Part shown: positions 27,451-35,088 of the stretch, one piece after another
Layout: each line of letters starts with the position of its first letter
Numbering within the stretch: the stretch's first letter is position 1
NCBI GenBank assembly: GCA_963663365.2
Contig: CAXXIH010000001.1
Coordinates: 124,001-188,000, forward strand
Direction: 5' to 3'
DNA length: 64,000 nt
DNA from: G963663365 sp963663365
GTDB lineage: Bacteria; Hinthialibacterota; Hinthialibacteria; Hinthialibacterales; G963663365
Notes under the pieces: model-generated
Seen by the model: the letters and a program-made list of their open reading frames with translations, nothing else
What the model was told of the DNA's origin: nothing
Databases searched by the model: none
Made by a program: the position numbers and the translations under genes

Positions 27451-27643
27451 GGGAGGGCGAATCCCGCCATGGGCGGGATGAGCCGCCTTTGTCCCCGCGC
27501 ACATTTCGAAATCGTGAGCCGTAGGGTGATTTTACACGCCATACGAACCGCTCGTTTGAAATTCCCTGATGAACCGTGTGGGAGGGCGAATCTCCTGATG
27601 AGCCGCCTGTATCCCCGCGCATATTCTGAAATCGTGAGCCGTT
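27451..27643. repeat. Two direct copies of a dispersed ~65-75 bp repeat
   Basis: Copy one (27451-27523) and copy two (27580-27643) both begin GGGAGGGCGAATC, pass through GATGAGCCGCCT and CCCCGCGCA, and end GAAATCGTGAGCCGT. The 5' half (GGGAGGGCGAATC to GATGAGCCGC) recurs inverted at about 34315-34338 and 36830-36853. An open frame runs through the repeat into the next gene but is unlikely to be translated. Confidence 0.75.
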
Positions 27644-27654
27644 GGTTTAATGCC

Positions 27655-27999
27655 ATGACCGAAAAACGCCCCACGCGGGAAATCTCGCCTCTGATCCAAG
27701 AAGGATTATCCCTTTTTACGGATGATCTCTATTCGCTGCTGCAATCCGATGCGGATATCCATGAAGAGGATATCCGGCGTCTGTTTGAGGGACGGGACCA
27801 ATTGGACGGCGTACGGCTTGTACCGCGCATCGCCCCCCTGCCTCAAGACACGCCAGCCGAAATTGTGCTGATTGAAGATTACCGCGACAGCCGTCACCCG
27901 CTTCCGCTGCAAGTCGAGGTTCATCTTCGCCCGTGCATCGAAACCGGTGAGAAAGCCCTCCATCCTCTTTACCAATCCCGCCTGCCGGAAATGTGGTAG
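27655..27999 (+). CDS. Hypothetical protein, 114 residues
   Basis: A small soluble acidic protein (MTEKRPTREISPLIQEGLSLF...). It has an N-terminal helical half and a beta-strand-rich C-terminal half (AEIVLIEDYRDSRHPLPLQVEVHL). I do not recognise it. The ATG at 27655 is chosen because the open frame before it runs through the repeat. It lacks a clear ribosome site. It borders the AT-rich module. Confidence 0.55.
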   Translation: MTEKRPTREISPLIQEGLSLFTDDLYSLLQSDADIHEEDIRRLFEGRDQLDGVRLVPRIAPLPQDTPAEIVLIEDYRDSRHPLPLQVEVHLRPCIETGEKALHPLYQSRLPEMW

Positions 28000-28155
28000 G
28001 GGAAATCCCGCCCAGCCGATACGCGCACAAATCCCGGTTCTTTTTAGTGTAATTAACGCTACTGTGCGTGTTATGCATAACCCCTTTGCGTAGTGCATAA
28101 ATTCAGAAGTCTACATCATTAATTTTGTGTATCCAAAGTTGGTCGAAAATCGCTA

Positions 28156-28184
28156 TTGACAAAAAAGTGATATTCGATTAGAAG
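28156..28184 (+). promoter_or_regulatory. Sigma-70-like promoter for the AT-rich module
   Basis: TTGACA (28156-28161) and TAGAAG (28179-28184) are separated by 17 bases, in an AT-rich intergenic stretch 64 bases before the first gene of the module. Confidence 0.5.
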
Positions 28185-28247
28185 TGATGAAAAATTAACA
28201 CCTGCAAGCCGCCTGTGGGCACGTTCAAAGATTTTTGGAGGGAAATC

Positions 28248-29789
28248 ATGATATCTCAGATTAATAATTTCGATGCCGAAGAATCAGAATTAATAATGCG
28301 ACTATTGGTTGATGGTCTATCTAGCAAGGCTGTGCTCAGCTGCGACGAGAAGATTTACATCGAACGCATTCTTAATTACACCAGCCTGGACGACATGGCA
28401 AGAGAACGACTGTGGCATAAAGACTTACGCCAAATCTGTAATATCGAGGAGAATTTAAACGACCTTAGCGCAGAGGCTATTAAATATGTTGTTTTTATCT
28501 TCGCATTTACTACGGAAATTTTCAAAAATAATAATCTCAAACGATTTGCAAAGAAAAATGCGAATCCATGCAATTTGAATATCGAGATGAAAAAAAAGAC
28601 CGTTCTGCTTAGCCATGCATATGCTAAGAAACTTATTTGTATTTTCGATTATATTTTTGAACAGAAAGCACGTAGAGTCATACCATTTCGTAAATCGAAG
28701 CGAAGTAAATCTTTGAAAAATTATGAAAAGGTTTTTTATGTAGTTGATATGAACTGGCATAAAGAAATTGTAAGTGATCTTGGTGGTGTCAAATTTCCAA
28801 AGCCTGTAGAAGATTACAAATTAATTTACTGGCAACTTTACGATTGTATCTTTTCGGATAAAGCGAGTCTGCCTAACTCTCCTCCCAACTTCCGACGTGG
28901 ATATAAGTTATTGTCTTTTGCAATTGATTTGGCCACTGATTTTGTGCCGGGTGCCAAGCCATCAAAGAAGTTGGCAAAAAGTTCAGGCACTGCGAAAAAA
29001 ATATTATCAACTATTTGCAAAACCATAAATATTGTGGTTGATTCCAAAGAAGAAGATTCTATCGCCTATTCTGTAAAGAATATACGAGTGTCGGAAACAC
29101 CCTCTCGAATAGTCTTCTGCATAAATGGGTTTCTCTCAGACCGTCGGGGTTACATGTATGAAGATTGGTTGGATACACTGCAGTATTTAGATGATGACTA
29201 TTCGTTCTGTGGTTTGAATTGGCCGTCAAAAAATTACAAAAATATTGTTTCCAGTTTTTCTTCTGTTAACAATATCTTTAACCAGCCTTGGTTTGAGGCA
29301 GATGCGAATGCCAATCGTGCTGGAGAGTTCCTGGCGGAAGAGATACGGCGTTGGAGCATGTTGTTTGGGCGTTCAAATACCTCATATACGCTAATGGGAC
29401 ATTCGCTGGGAGCGAAAGTAATTCATAGCGCACTTCGGATTTTGTATGGTGATGATGTAAATATTGATGAGGTCTATTTATTTGGGGGCGCGGTCACCCA
29501 GGCGGATAAGGGCGAATGGACTGATGCAGCAAAAGTCCCTAAACGAAGAATATACAACTTTTATTCAAAAAATGACCAAGTCCTATCCAAATTATATAGA
29601 GCTATTAAACGTGGAGACGAACCAATCGGATTGAGCCCGCTGGCAATTGTTCGCCACAAGGGCATGGAAGCCTGCGATATCCAAAATGTAGACGCTTCTG
29701 AGATTATAGAAAGCCACAACGATTATAAAAAGAAACTTAGAGAATTGCTCTCGCTTGAGGCATATGACTTTGGTTTAAAGATTATGTGA
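28248..29789 (+). CDS. DUF726/TMCO4-like alpha/beta-hydrolase
   Basis: A 513-residue protein. The C-terminal about 230 residues have an alpha/beta-hydrolase core: a strand and oxyanion region (SRIVFCINGFLSDRRGYMYEDW), the nucleophile elbow LMGHSLGAKVIHSALRIL (Ser386), a later strand with Asp candidate in FYSKNDQVLSKLYRAI and a His candidate in IVRHKGMEA. The pattern FCINGFLSD, GHSLGAKV, NDQVL matches the DUF726/TMCO4 family. The N-terminal about 260 residues are charged and helical, with no assigned domain. Codon use is far more AT-rich than the neighbours, which suggests transfer. GGAGGGA lies just before the ATG. It is followed 47 bases later by an AlbA_2 protein on the same strand. Confidence 0.75.
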   Translation: MISQINNFDAEESELIMRLLVDGLSSKAVLSCDEKIYIERILNYTSLDDMARERLWHKDLRQICNIEENLNDLSAEAIKYVVFIFAFTTEIFKNNNLKRFAKKNANPCNLNIEMKKKTVLLSHAYAKKLICIFDYIFEQKARRVIPFRKSKRSKSLKNYEKVFYVVDMNWHKEIVSDLGGVKFPKPVEDYKLIYWQLYDCIFSDKASLPNSPPNFRRGYKLLSFAIDLATDFVPGAKPSKKLAKSSGTAKKILSTICKTINIVVDSKEEDSIAYSVKNIRVSETPSRIVFCINGFLSDRRGYMYEDWLDTLQYLDDDYSFCGLNWPSKNYKNIVSSFSSVNNIFNQPWFEADANANRAGEFLAEEIRRWSMLFGRSNTSYTLMGHSLGAKVIHSALRILYGDDVNIDEVYLFGGAVTQADKGEWTDAAKVPKRRIYNFYSKNDQVLSKLYRAIKRGDEPIGLSPLAIVRHKGMEACDIQNVDASEIIESHNDYKKKLRELLSLEAYDFGLKIM

Positions 29790-29836
29790 TTCATTATACC
29801 ATAAGTTGCCGAAATCCTAATAATAGGAGGGGGTGC

Positions 29837-30892
29837 ATGGCTATGGACCGCTGCAAAGACATCTATGATCGAATAAAAAGTGGAGGTATCCAAGCGATTC
29901 AAGAATTCATCGCTGATCGTGCAGCAGAAGAATTGTTTCTGGATTTTAAGCGCTCAAGCAATAACGGTGATGATGTTCGGTTGAGTGATCGTGACCGAAA
30001 TAATCTATCAAAAGCCATATCCGGATTTGGGAATTCCGAAGGCGGTGTGATTGTCTGGGGCATCGACTGTTCTAAGGATGTGGATGGTGCTGATGTAGCA
30101 AAAGCGGAAGTCCCGATAGTAAATCCCGAACGATTCAGGAGCCTATTGGAAGGTGTTGTTTCAGGCTGCACAATACCGCCTCATTCTGGTGTGGAGAATC
30201 ATGTAATAAAAAAGGATTCTAATACGGGTTTTGTTGCTACTTATATTCCCAAGAGCAACCATGCGCCCCATCAAATGCTGCCTAAGAAGCAATATTATAT
30301 TCGAGCAGGTTCTAGTTTTATGCCAACACCTCATGATGTACTGGCGGGTATGTTTGGGCGTCGCCCTCAACCGGATGTATTCCATCGTTTCTTGATTGGC
30401 GGTCGAAAGTTTGAAGGCGATAGGCTTTCTATTGACGTAGGTGTGGTCATACAAAACGAAGGGCAAGGTATTGCATCAGATATTTTTCTGTCTTGTACGT
30501 TTATACATACCGTCGGCTCGAGATGTAAAATTGAGTTTGAGCCCAAAGGAGACAATAACTGGTGTGGGAATATCGCTTTGGGGCGGATGTTTCATATAAT
30601 AAGTAGGCCTGACTATAGAATGCCGCCTGGCGCGGCTGACTTACCTATCTCATTTAAACTGACTTTTGCTCCGCCTTTTGATTCCAATCTCGAAATCAGA
30701 GGACGCATCGGATCGGCGGAATCACAGCGGTATGAATTCATTTTGAATAACGACCGCAAAATAATTGAGGATAGTTACCATAAACTAACGGCTGGGATTA
30801 TGGCAAATTCACTATCCGAAGAGGTGACGCAGGTCTTAATTGAAGATTTGCTTGGCCTTAGCAAAGTGGAATCTGAAGAATCAACAGTCTGA
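29837..30892 (+). CDS. AlbA_2 (Schlafen-like) domain protein
   Basis: A 351-residue protein. Residues about 20-150 are an AlbA_2/Schlafen-type domain: EELFLDFKRSSNN, LSKAISGFGNSEGGVIVWGI, then FVATYIPKSNHAPHQMLPKKQYYIRAGSSFMPTPHDVLAGMF. These motifs are typical of the domain, which binds nucleic acids or nucleotides and is common in toxin and antiphage proteins. The C-terminal about 190 residues are beta-rich and unassigned. The ATG at 29837 has TAATAGGAGG in front. Like its neighbour it is AT-rich, and the two form a probable operon. Confidence 0.8.
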   Translation: MAMDRCKDIYDRIKSGGIQAIQEFIADRAAEELFLDFKRSSNNGDDVRLSDRDRNNLSKAISGFGNSEGGVIVWGIDCSKDVDGADVAKAEVPIVNPERFRSLLEGVVSGCTIPPHSGVENHVIKKDSNTGFVATYIPKSNHAPHQMLPKKQYYIRAGSSFMPTPHDVLAGMFGRRPQPDVFHRFLIGGRKFEGDRLSIDVGVVIQNEGQGIASDIFLSCTFIHTVGSRCKIEFEPKGDNNWCGNIALGRMFHIISRPDYRMPPGAADLPISFKLTFAPPFDSNLEIRGRIGSAESQRYEFILNNDRKIIEDSYHKLTAGIMANSLSEEVTQVLIEDLLGLSKVESEESTV

Positions 30893-31010
30893 ATATGGAG
30901 TTGCAGTTCAAAGGTCCTCACCTGACTTTTTCTATGCCCATCTACCCCGGGGGATCTTGGACATCACTCTCCGAAGTTGTAAAAAAAAGCAAAGGATAAA
31001 ACAAGCAGCG

Positions 31011-31065
31011 CGGATCCGGTTTTATGGACCGAACCTGGTTTTATGGATCGGACCCGGTTCAATGG
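31011..31065. repeat. Three tandem 18-19 bp repeats upstream of tpx
   Basis: Three units of the type CGGAYCCGGTTTTATGGA (31011-31028, 31029-31047, 31048-31065) follow one another with one to four changes each. They lie 40 bases before tpx, between the AT-rich module and the core genes. Confidence 0.7.
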
Positions 31066-31104
31066 CGATTTATTGATGATTCAATGGAGTGACAGGAGAA
31101 TACC

Positions 31105-31611
31105 ATGGGACGAACAGGTGTGATTACGTTTAAAGGCAATGGGATGACGTTAGACGGTTCTGAACTGAGTGTGGGCCAGGCCGCGCCGGACTTTACATGT
31201 GTTAATGGCGCGTTGGAGCCGGTAAAACTCTCCGATTTCAAAGGGCAAACCGTGATCATTTCGGTTGTTCCCTCGCTGGATACCCCTGTCTGTGAATTGC
31301 AGACCAAACGTTTTAACGAAGAAGCCGGAAAGCTGGATGCCAAGGTCCTGACCATCAGCATGGACCTGCCCTTTGCGCAGCGCCGCTTTTGCAGCTCTTT
31401 TAACATCGAAAACGTGGTCGTGCTCTCCGATTATAAGGAACGTGCCTTTGCAGAGGCCTATGGACTTTTGATCGATGAACTGAAACTGCTTACCCGGGCC
31501 GTTCTGGTTGTCGATAAAGATGGCAAGATTGCCTACCAGGAGATCGTTCCCGAGGTCACCGATGCACCCAACTACAATGCCGCTCTGGATGCGGCCAAAA
31601 ACCTCGGCTAA
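31105..31611 (+). CDS. tpx: Thiol peroxidase (atypical 2-Cys peroxiredoxin)
   Basis: A 168-residue peroxiredoxin of the Tpx family that reduces peroxides using thioredoxin. The peroxidatic cysteine is in VVPSLDTPVCELQTKRF and the resolving cysteine in FAQRRFCSSFNIENV, as expected for Tpx. The remaining signatures (VLSDYKERAFAEAYGLL, LLTRAVLVVDKDGKIAY) match. GACAGGAG precedes the ATG. It has its own terminator. Confidence 0.96.
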   Translation: MGRTGVITFKGNGMTLDGSELSVGQAAPDFTCVNGALEPVKLSDFKGQTVIISVVPSLDTPVCELQTKRFNEEAGKLDAKVLTISMDLPFAQRRFCSSFNIENVVVLSDYKERAFAEAYGLLIDELKLLTRAVLVVDKDGKIAYQEIVPEVTDAPNYNAALDAAKNLG

Positions 31612-31664
31612 CCGGATTCTCGCGCCAGCCGAATCACCTCCAAATTAGCCCATACTGAAATCCC

Positions 31665-31692
31665 GGGCGGGTCCAATGGATCCGCCCTTTTT
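31665..31692 (+). terminator. Intrinsic terminator of tpx
   Basis: GGGCGGGTCC and GGATCCGCCC pair (one G-U) around a three-base loop and are followed by TTTTT. A textbook terminator. Confidence 0.9.
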
Positions 31693-31758
31693 AATTTTTC
31701 TGATCAAGGAATCGCAAGAGTGTTACCAAGAATCTTTTTGCACAATCCGGCCTGCATT

Positions 31759-31860
31759 CACCCCCCTATAATCCCCCCGTAAACGGGGGGATGTCCTTAC
31801 TTCAAGCCAAGAAAGCACTCCCTCTCCTGTTTACGGGGAGGGCTGGGGTGGGGTCCAAAA
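31759..31860. repeat. GC-rich dispersed repeat (copy 2) and inverted block
   Basis: The sequence CCCCCCGTAAACGGGGGG near 31778 forms a short hairpin. The block at about 31826-31856 (GTTTACGGGGAGGGCTGGGG) is the reverse complement of the repeat at 27348. No gene is supported between the tpx terminator and the prepilin at 31952. Confidence 0.6.
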
Positions 31861-31951
31861 GGAAAAAACTGCTGAGAACATCCCTATAGGCAGAGGGGCC
31901 GGTTTTGTGGATAATAATTATTCTAATGGCTCTGTTTTTGAGGTAGAAATC

Positions 31952-32626
31952 ATGCAGCATAGGCGCGGTTTTACGTTGATCGAACTTCTTATTGTTGTGG
32001 CTATTATTGGGATTCTGGCAGCGATTGCAGTACCGAACTTTTTAAATGCCCGTACCCGGGCCAAAATCGCCCGGTCACAGGCCGATACCAAGAACCTTGG
32101 GACGGCCATTGAGGCGTTCCGGCTCGAACGAGGATTCTTGCTGATTGACATTTGGGATGATGACGGTGCGATCTGCTTAGGGCTTCTGGACCAGTACTTC
32201 GGTAATATCGCCAATCCGGCCAAGCCCACACGGCTCATGCGCGATGTTATGGCGCCGCTGACCACACCCGTTAACTACATAGCCTCAATTCCCCAGGATC
32301 CGTTTCTAAAAGAACCGGTGACAAGGGCATTAAGTGAAACTTGGAGCGGGCAGCTCGATACGTATACCTATGTAGATAACGATCCGCGTTGCACCGATGC
32401 CTGGCCGCCGCACAATCACAACATCGATGCCTATCAGATTGCCAACCAGGGAGTACCTGGTGCGGTTCGGCCCTTTGGCCGCGGGGAATTTGCGTTGATT
32501 GGCGCGGGGCCGGATGGCGGCGTGGTTCAGAGTGGTTTTCGAGGGATACCTTATAACTCCTCCAATGGCCTAAGCAGTTCCGGCAATGTTACTTACCGCT
32601 CGGGTGGCGGATTCGATGGCGGCTGA
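31952..32626 (+). CDS. Type IV/II prepilin-like protein
   Basis: A 224-residue prepilin-like protein. After MQHRRG the processing site G/FTLIELL is followed by the hydrophobic helix IVVAIIGILAAIAVPNFLNA. The mature C-terminal part includes SNGLSSSGNVTYRSGG, a motif shared with the other prepilins in this window. It should be cleaved by a classic prepilin peptidase (not found here). GAGGTAG lies before the ATG at 31952. It may be a pseudopilin of a type II secretion or type IV pilus system; no assembly genes for those are nearby. Confidence 0.9.
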   Translation: MQHRRGFTLIELLIVVAIIGILAAIAVPNFLNARTRAKIARSQADTKNLGTAIEAFRLERGFLLIDIWDDDGAICLGLLDQYFGNIANPAKPTRLMRDVMAPLTTPVNYIASIPQDPFLKEPVTRALSETWSGQLDTYTYVDNDPRCTDAWPPHNHNIDAYQIANQGVPGAVRPFGRGEFALIGAGPDGGVVQSGFRGIPYNSSNGLSSSGNVTYRSGGGFDGG

Positions 32627-32806
32627 GTTAGAGCCAGACTATTGATTGAAACACCACGAACCTTCATCTTACTCCTTGTGGTTTCAATTCCTTGTGGCGT
32701 TCTGTCCCTGCCGGGACGGTGTTTTCCCATTTTCCCAATGAATCAGCAGACGGGATTTTGAAACCTCATCGATTTCTTTATCCCAAATTCCTATTGAGGT
32801 TGTGCT

Positions 32807-33916
32807 ATGCCTTTCGAACAATTCGACCGCCGACGTGTCAAATTCCTTCCGCTCTCCGAGCGTCCGAACAAGCAGATCATCGAAGAGATGGCTATCGATC
32901 CGGATACAACTCCCGAGACTTTGCCTAAAGAAACCGAAGCGGAATTGGATGAAATCGCTGATCGCGTACGTACCGCCCGGGCCAACAATAAGCCGGTCAT
33001 GCTTGCCTTTGGCGCGCATTCCATAAAGAACTGCCTCGGGTTGCTTTTTATCCGTCTTATGGAAGAGAAACTGGTAACCCATTTGGCCACCAATGGGGCC
33101 GGGATCATCCACGACTGGGAGTTCTCCTATCAGGGCCGGAGCAGCGAAGACGTCCGCGTCAATGTGGATAAGGGCCAGTTCGGCAACTGGGTCGAGACCG
33201 GTACCAATATCAATTTGGCCTTCGTTGTCGGTGCGTATCACGGATTGGGTTATGGCGAATCGATTGGCAGCATGGTGCAGGAAGAAGGATTGGAAATCCC
33301 CACTGTGGACGAGCTGAAATCCTGTATCGCCGATGGCGCAAAAGGCGACGCGATCCCTGAGAAGGTTGCAGCGGCCGCCGATCTGCTTTGGACCATGCAG
33401 CAGTTCAATATCCCAGAAGGCCGTATGGATATTCCCCATCCCTTCAAACGTTTCGGTGTACAGGCAGCGGCCTACCGGCTTCAGGTGCCATTTACCGGCC
33501 ACCCGGGCATTGGCCAAGACATCATCTATAACAGCCCCCTCAACCACGGTGGAGCATTAGGACGTTGCGCGGTTCGCGATTTCTTAATCTACGCCAAAGG
33601 CATCGAAAATCTGGATGGCGGTGTATATCTCTCTATCGGTTCGGCGGTTATGTCCCCGATGATCTTTGAGAAATCGCTTTCCATTTCTCAAAACATTCAT
33701 CTTCAGGCCGGCAACAAAATCACAAACCACCTGATGGTTGTTGTGGATTTGCAAAAGGCTCCTTGGGACTGGAGCCAAGGTGAGCCGCCCATGGATAATG
33801 CGGCCTACTATCTGCGCTATTGCAAAAGCTTTAACCGTATGGGCGGGACCTTGAAATACATCACGGCCGATAACCGTGATTTCCTGCTCGGTCTTTATAG
33901 CCGGTTAAAGAAATAG
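32807..33916 (+). CDS. Conserved protein, distantly deoxyhypusine-synthase-like
   Basis: A 369-residue soluble protein. The central part (VMLAFGAHSIKNCLGLLFI, then THLATNGAGIIHDWEFSYQG, then FGNWVETGTNINLAFV) resembles the NAD-binding core of deoxyhypusine synthase, whose motif is TTGAN-HD. The catalytic lysine region of true deoxyhypusine synthase is not recognisable, and bacteria lack hypusine, so another reaction is likely; homospermidine-synthase-like activity is one possibility. It stands alone on the plus strand, with GAGG before the ATG. Confidence 0.6.
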   Translation: MPFEQFDRRRVKFLPLSERPNKQIIEEMAIDPDTTPETLPKETEAELDEIADRVRTARANNKPVMLAFGAHSIKNCLGLLFIRLMEEKLVTHLATNGAGIIHDWEFSYQGRSSEDVRVNVDKGQFGNWVETGTNINLAFVVGAYHGLGYGESIGSMVQEEGLEIPTVDELKSCIADGAKGDAIPEKVAAAADLLWTMQQFNIPEGRMDIPHPFKRFGVQAAAYRLQVPFTGHPGIGQDIIYNSPLNHGGALGRCAVRDFLIYAKGIENLDGGVYLSIGSAVMSPMIFEKSLSISQNIHLQAGNKITNHLMVVVDLQKAPWDWSQGEPPMDNAAYYLRYCKSFNRMGGTLKYITADNRDFLLGLYSRLKK

Positions 33917-34174
33917 CCAAATCTGCGCCGAAAATATCTGCTTGGTTTTTGCATTTGAGGTAGTTGGTGGATAGCGGGGATGCGTTTGTACGTATGGTAA
34001 ACAAGCGGCTCGGCAGGAGCCTCGCTCCCGCCCGGGTACCCCGGTGGGCATGATTTGAATCACGAAAGCATGAAAGAAGCACGAAAAACACGAAGACATA
34101 ACCTATGACTACGATTCGATTCCTTGTGTTTTTTGCTTCGCACTTTCAGCGCTTAGGATTATATAGGACTTTGA

Positions 34175-34221
34175 CCTAGGGCGGCGTTTGTCCGCCTTCG
34201 GCGTCCAAACTCTGCCCTAGG
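34175..34221. other. GC-rich stem-loop in the prepilin cluster
   Basis: CCTAGGGC pairs with GCCCTAGG, and the stem continues imperfectly to a small loop around TTCG. Its role is unknown. It lies in the part of the segment missing from the right copy. The rest of 33917-34376 holds only repeats and an imperfect A-rich inverted pair near 34073-34135. Confidence 0.5.
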
Positions 34222-34376
34222 CTCCGCTTGCTGCGCACCTTCGGTGCTTGGTGTGGGTATTTGAGGGAGTTGGTGGATAGCGGGGATGCGTTTGTACGTA
34301 TGGCAAACAAGCGGCTCATCAGGAGATTCGCCCTCCCGCCCGTGACCGTTTATGAGCCGGTGTTTTGAAACCGGGT

Positions 34377-34970
34377 CTAAAGTCCCGGACATCCGGATAT
34401 GCTTCTATCCCAATATTCGCGATAGGTTTGCTCGGGGATATTGCCGGGACCGATGCGTGAGAAATTACCCCGGCTGATCAACCCGTTGCTTGCAGCGTAG
34501 CGCGGATAGCAGTTCTGCGGCCCATTGGTATTGTCAAACCAGCCTTTATCCGGCCCCAAACCGGTTAAAACCCATTGAATGCCCATGCGAATCATGTCCG
34601 GGTGGGTGCTGTAGGTTTCGGGACCGTGATAGATGTAATAACTTTTAATCGGTGAACCATAGGCGTTTAAAACCGAGCCATATCCTGTATCGTCTTTTAG
34701 AATGGGACCGAAAGGATCCTCTGGGAAATAAGTCATAAAGGCGATGGGTGTAGTCAGCCTGAAAAGTTCATAGGTTGCCGGGTAGGCGTTGTTGTCCAGA
34801 CGATAAGATTCCAAAGCCGTTTCCAGCGCTTTTAAATCGGCTTCCGTACGCGCCAGTTTGGCCCGTGTCTGAGCATTGAGGAAATTCGGAACTGCAATAG
34901 CCGCCAAAATCCCAATAATCGCCACGACAATCAGTAGTTCGATTAAGGTGAATGCATTGTTGCGAGTCAT
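34377..34970 (-). CDS. Prepilin-like protein, copy A
   Basis: A 197-residue prepilin. MTRNNA/FTLIELL gives the cleavage site, followed by the hydrophobic helix. Ala rather than Gly is at -1, which is tolerated. The mature part ends in a Cys-containing tail and includes ASNGLISRGNFSRIGPGNIP. It is identical in protein sequence to copy B (36891-37484), with four synonymous base changes over 594 bases. The C-terminal domain is the pilin-like globular head with an aromatic-rich segment. It could be a minor pilin or pseudopilin. Confidence 0.9.
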   Translation of the reverse strand: MTRNNAFTLIELLIVVAIIGILAAIAVPNFLNAQTRAKLARTEADLKALETALESYRLDNNAYPATYELFRLTTPIAFMTYFPEDPFGPILKDDTGYGSVLNAYGSPIKSYYIYHGPETYSTHPDMIRMGIQWVLTGLGPDKGWFDNTNGPQNCYPRYAASNGLISRGNFSRIGPGNIPEQTYREYWDRSISGCPGL

Positions 34971-35025
34971 GATCGGTCAAAATCCTCTCAGACTTATGCA
35001 CGGCTAAATGATTGCTAATTCGAAC

Positions 35026-35088
35026 TTATCCCGGAGTCGAATCCCAGGCGTCACGGTAATTTTTGTGGGGGATATTCCCCGGCCCCAC
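35026..35088 (-). pseudogene. Truncated 3' end of prepilin C
   Basis: These bases match the last 63 bases of the prepilin C gene (37540-37602), in the same orientation, but the rest of the gene is missing because the IS element starts at this point. It is a leftover of the segment duplication. Confidence 0.8.

Larger units (their letters stand above)
33930..35088. repeat. Left copy of the duplicated prepilin segment
   Basis: This segment matches 36751-37602 almost base for base and contains prepilin copy A. It differs by an extra about 306 bases (34012-34317 region) between two copies of a 57-base unit (33955-34011 and 34261-34317). The segment ends at base 35088, exactly where the IS element begins. 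Confidence 0.85.

Noticed and set aside
27442..27654. N-terminal extension of the 27655 gene through the repeats
   Set aside because: The sequence is repeat DNA with Arg-rich, duplicated translation; the ATG at 27655 is a better start.
34063..34135. A-rich CACGAAA-type repeats resembling a CRISPR or satellite
   Set aside because: Units are too short and irregular, with no spacer pattern; they form only an imperfect inverted pair.
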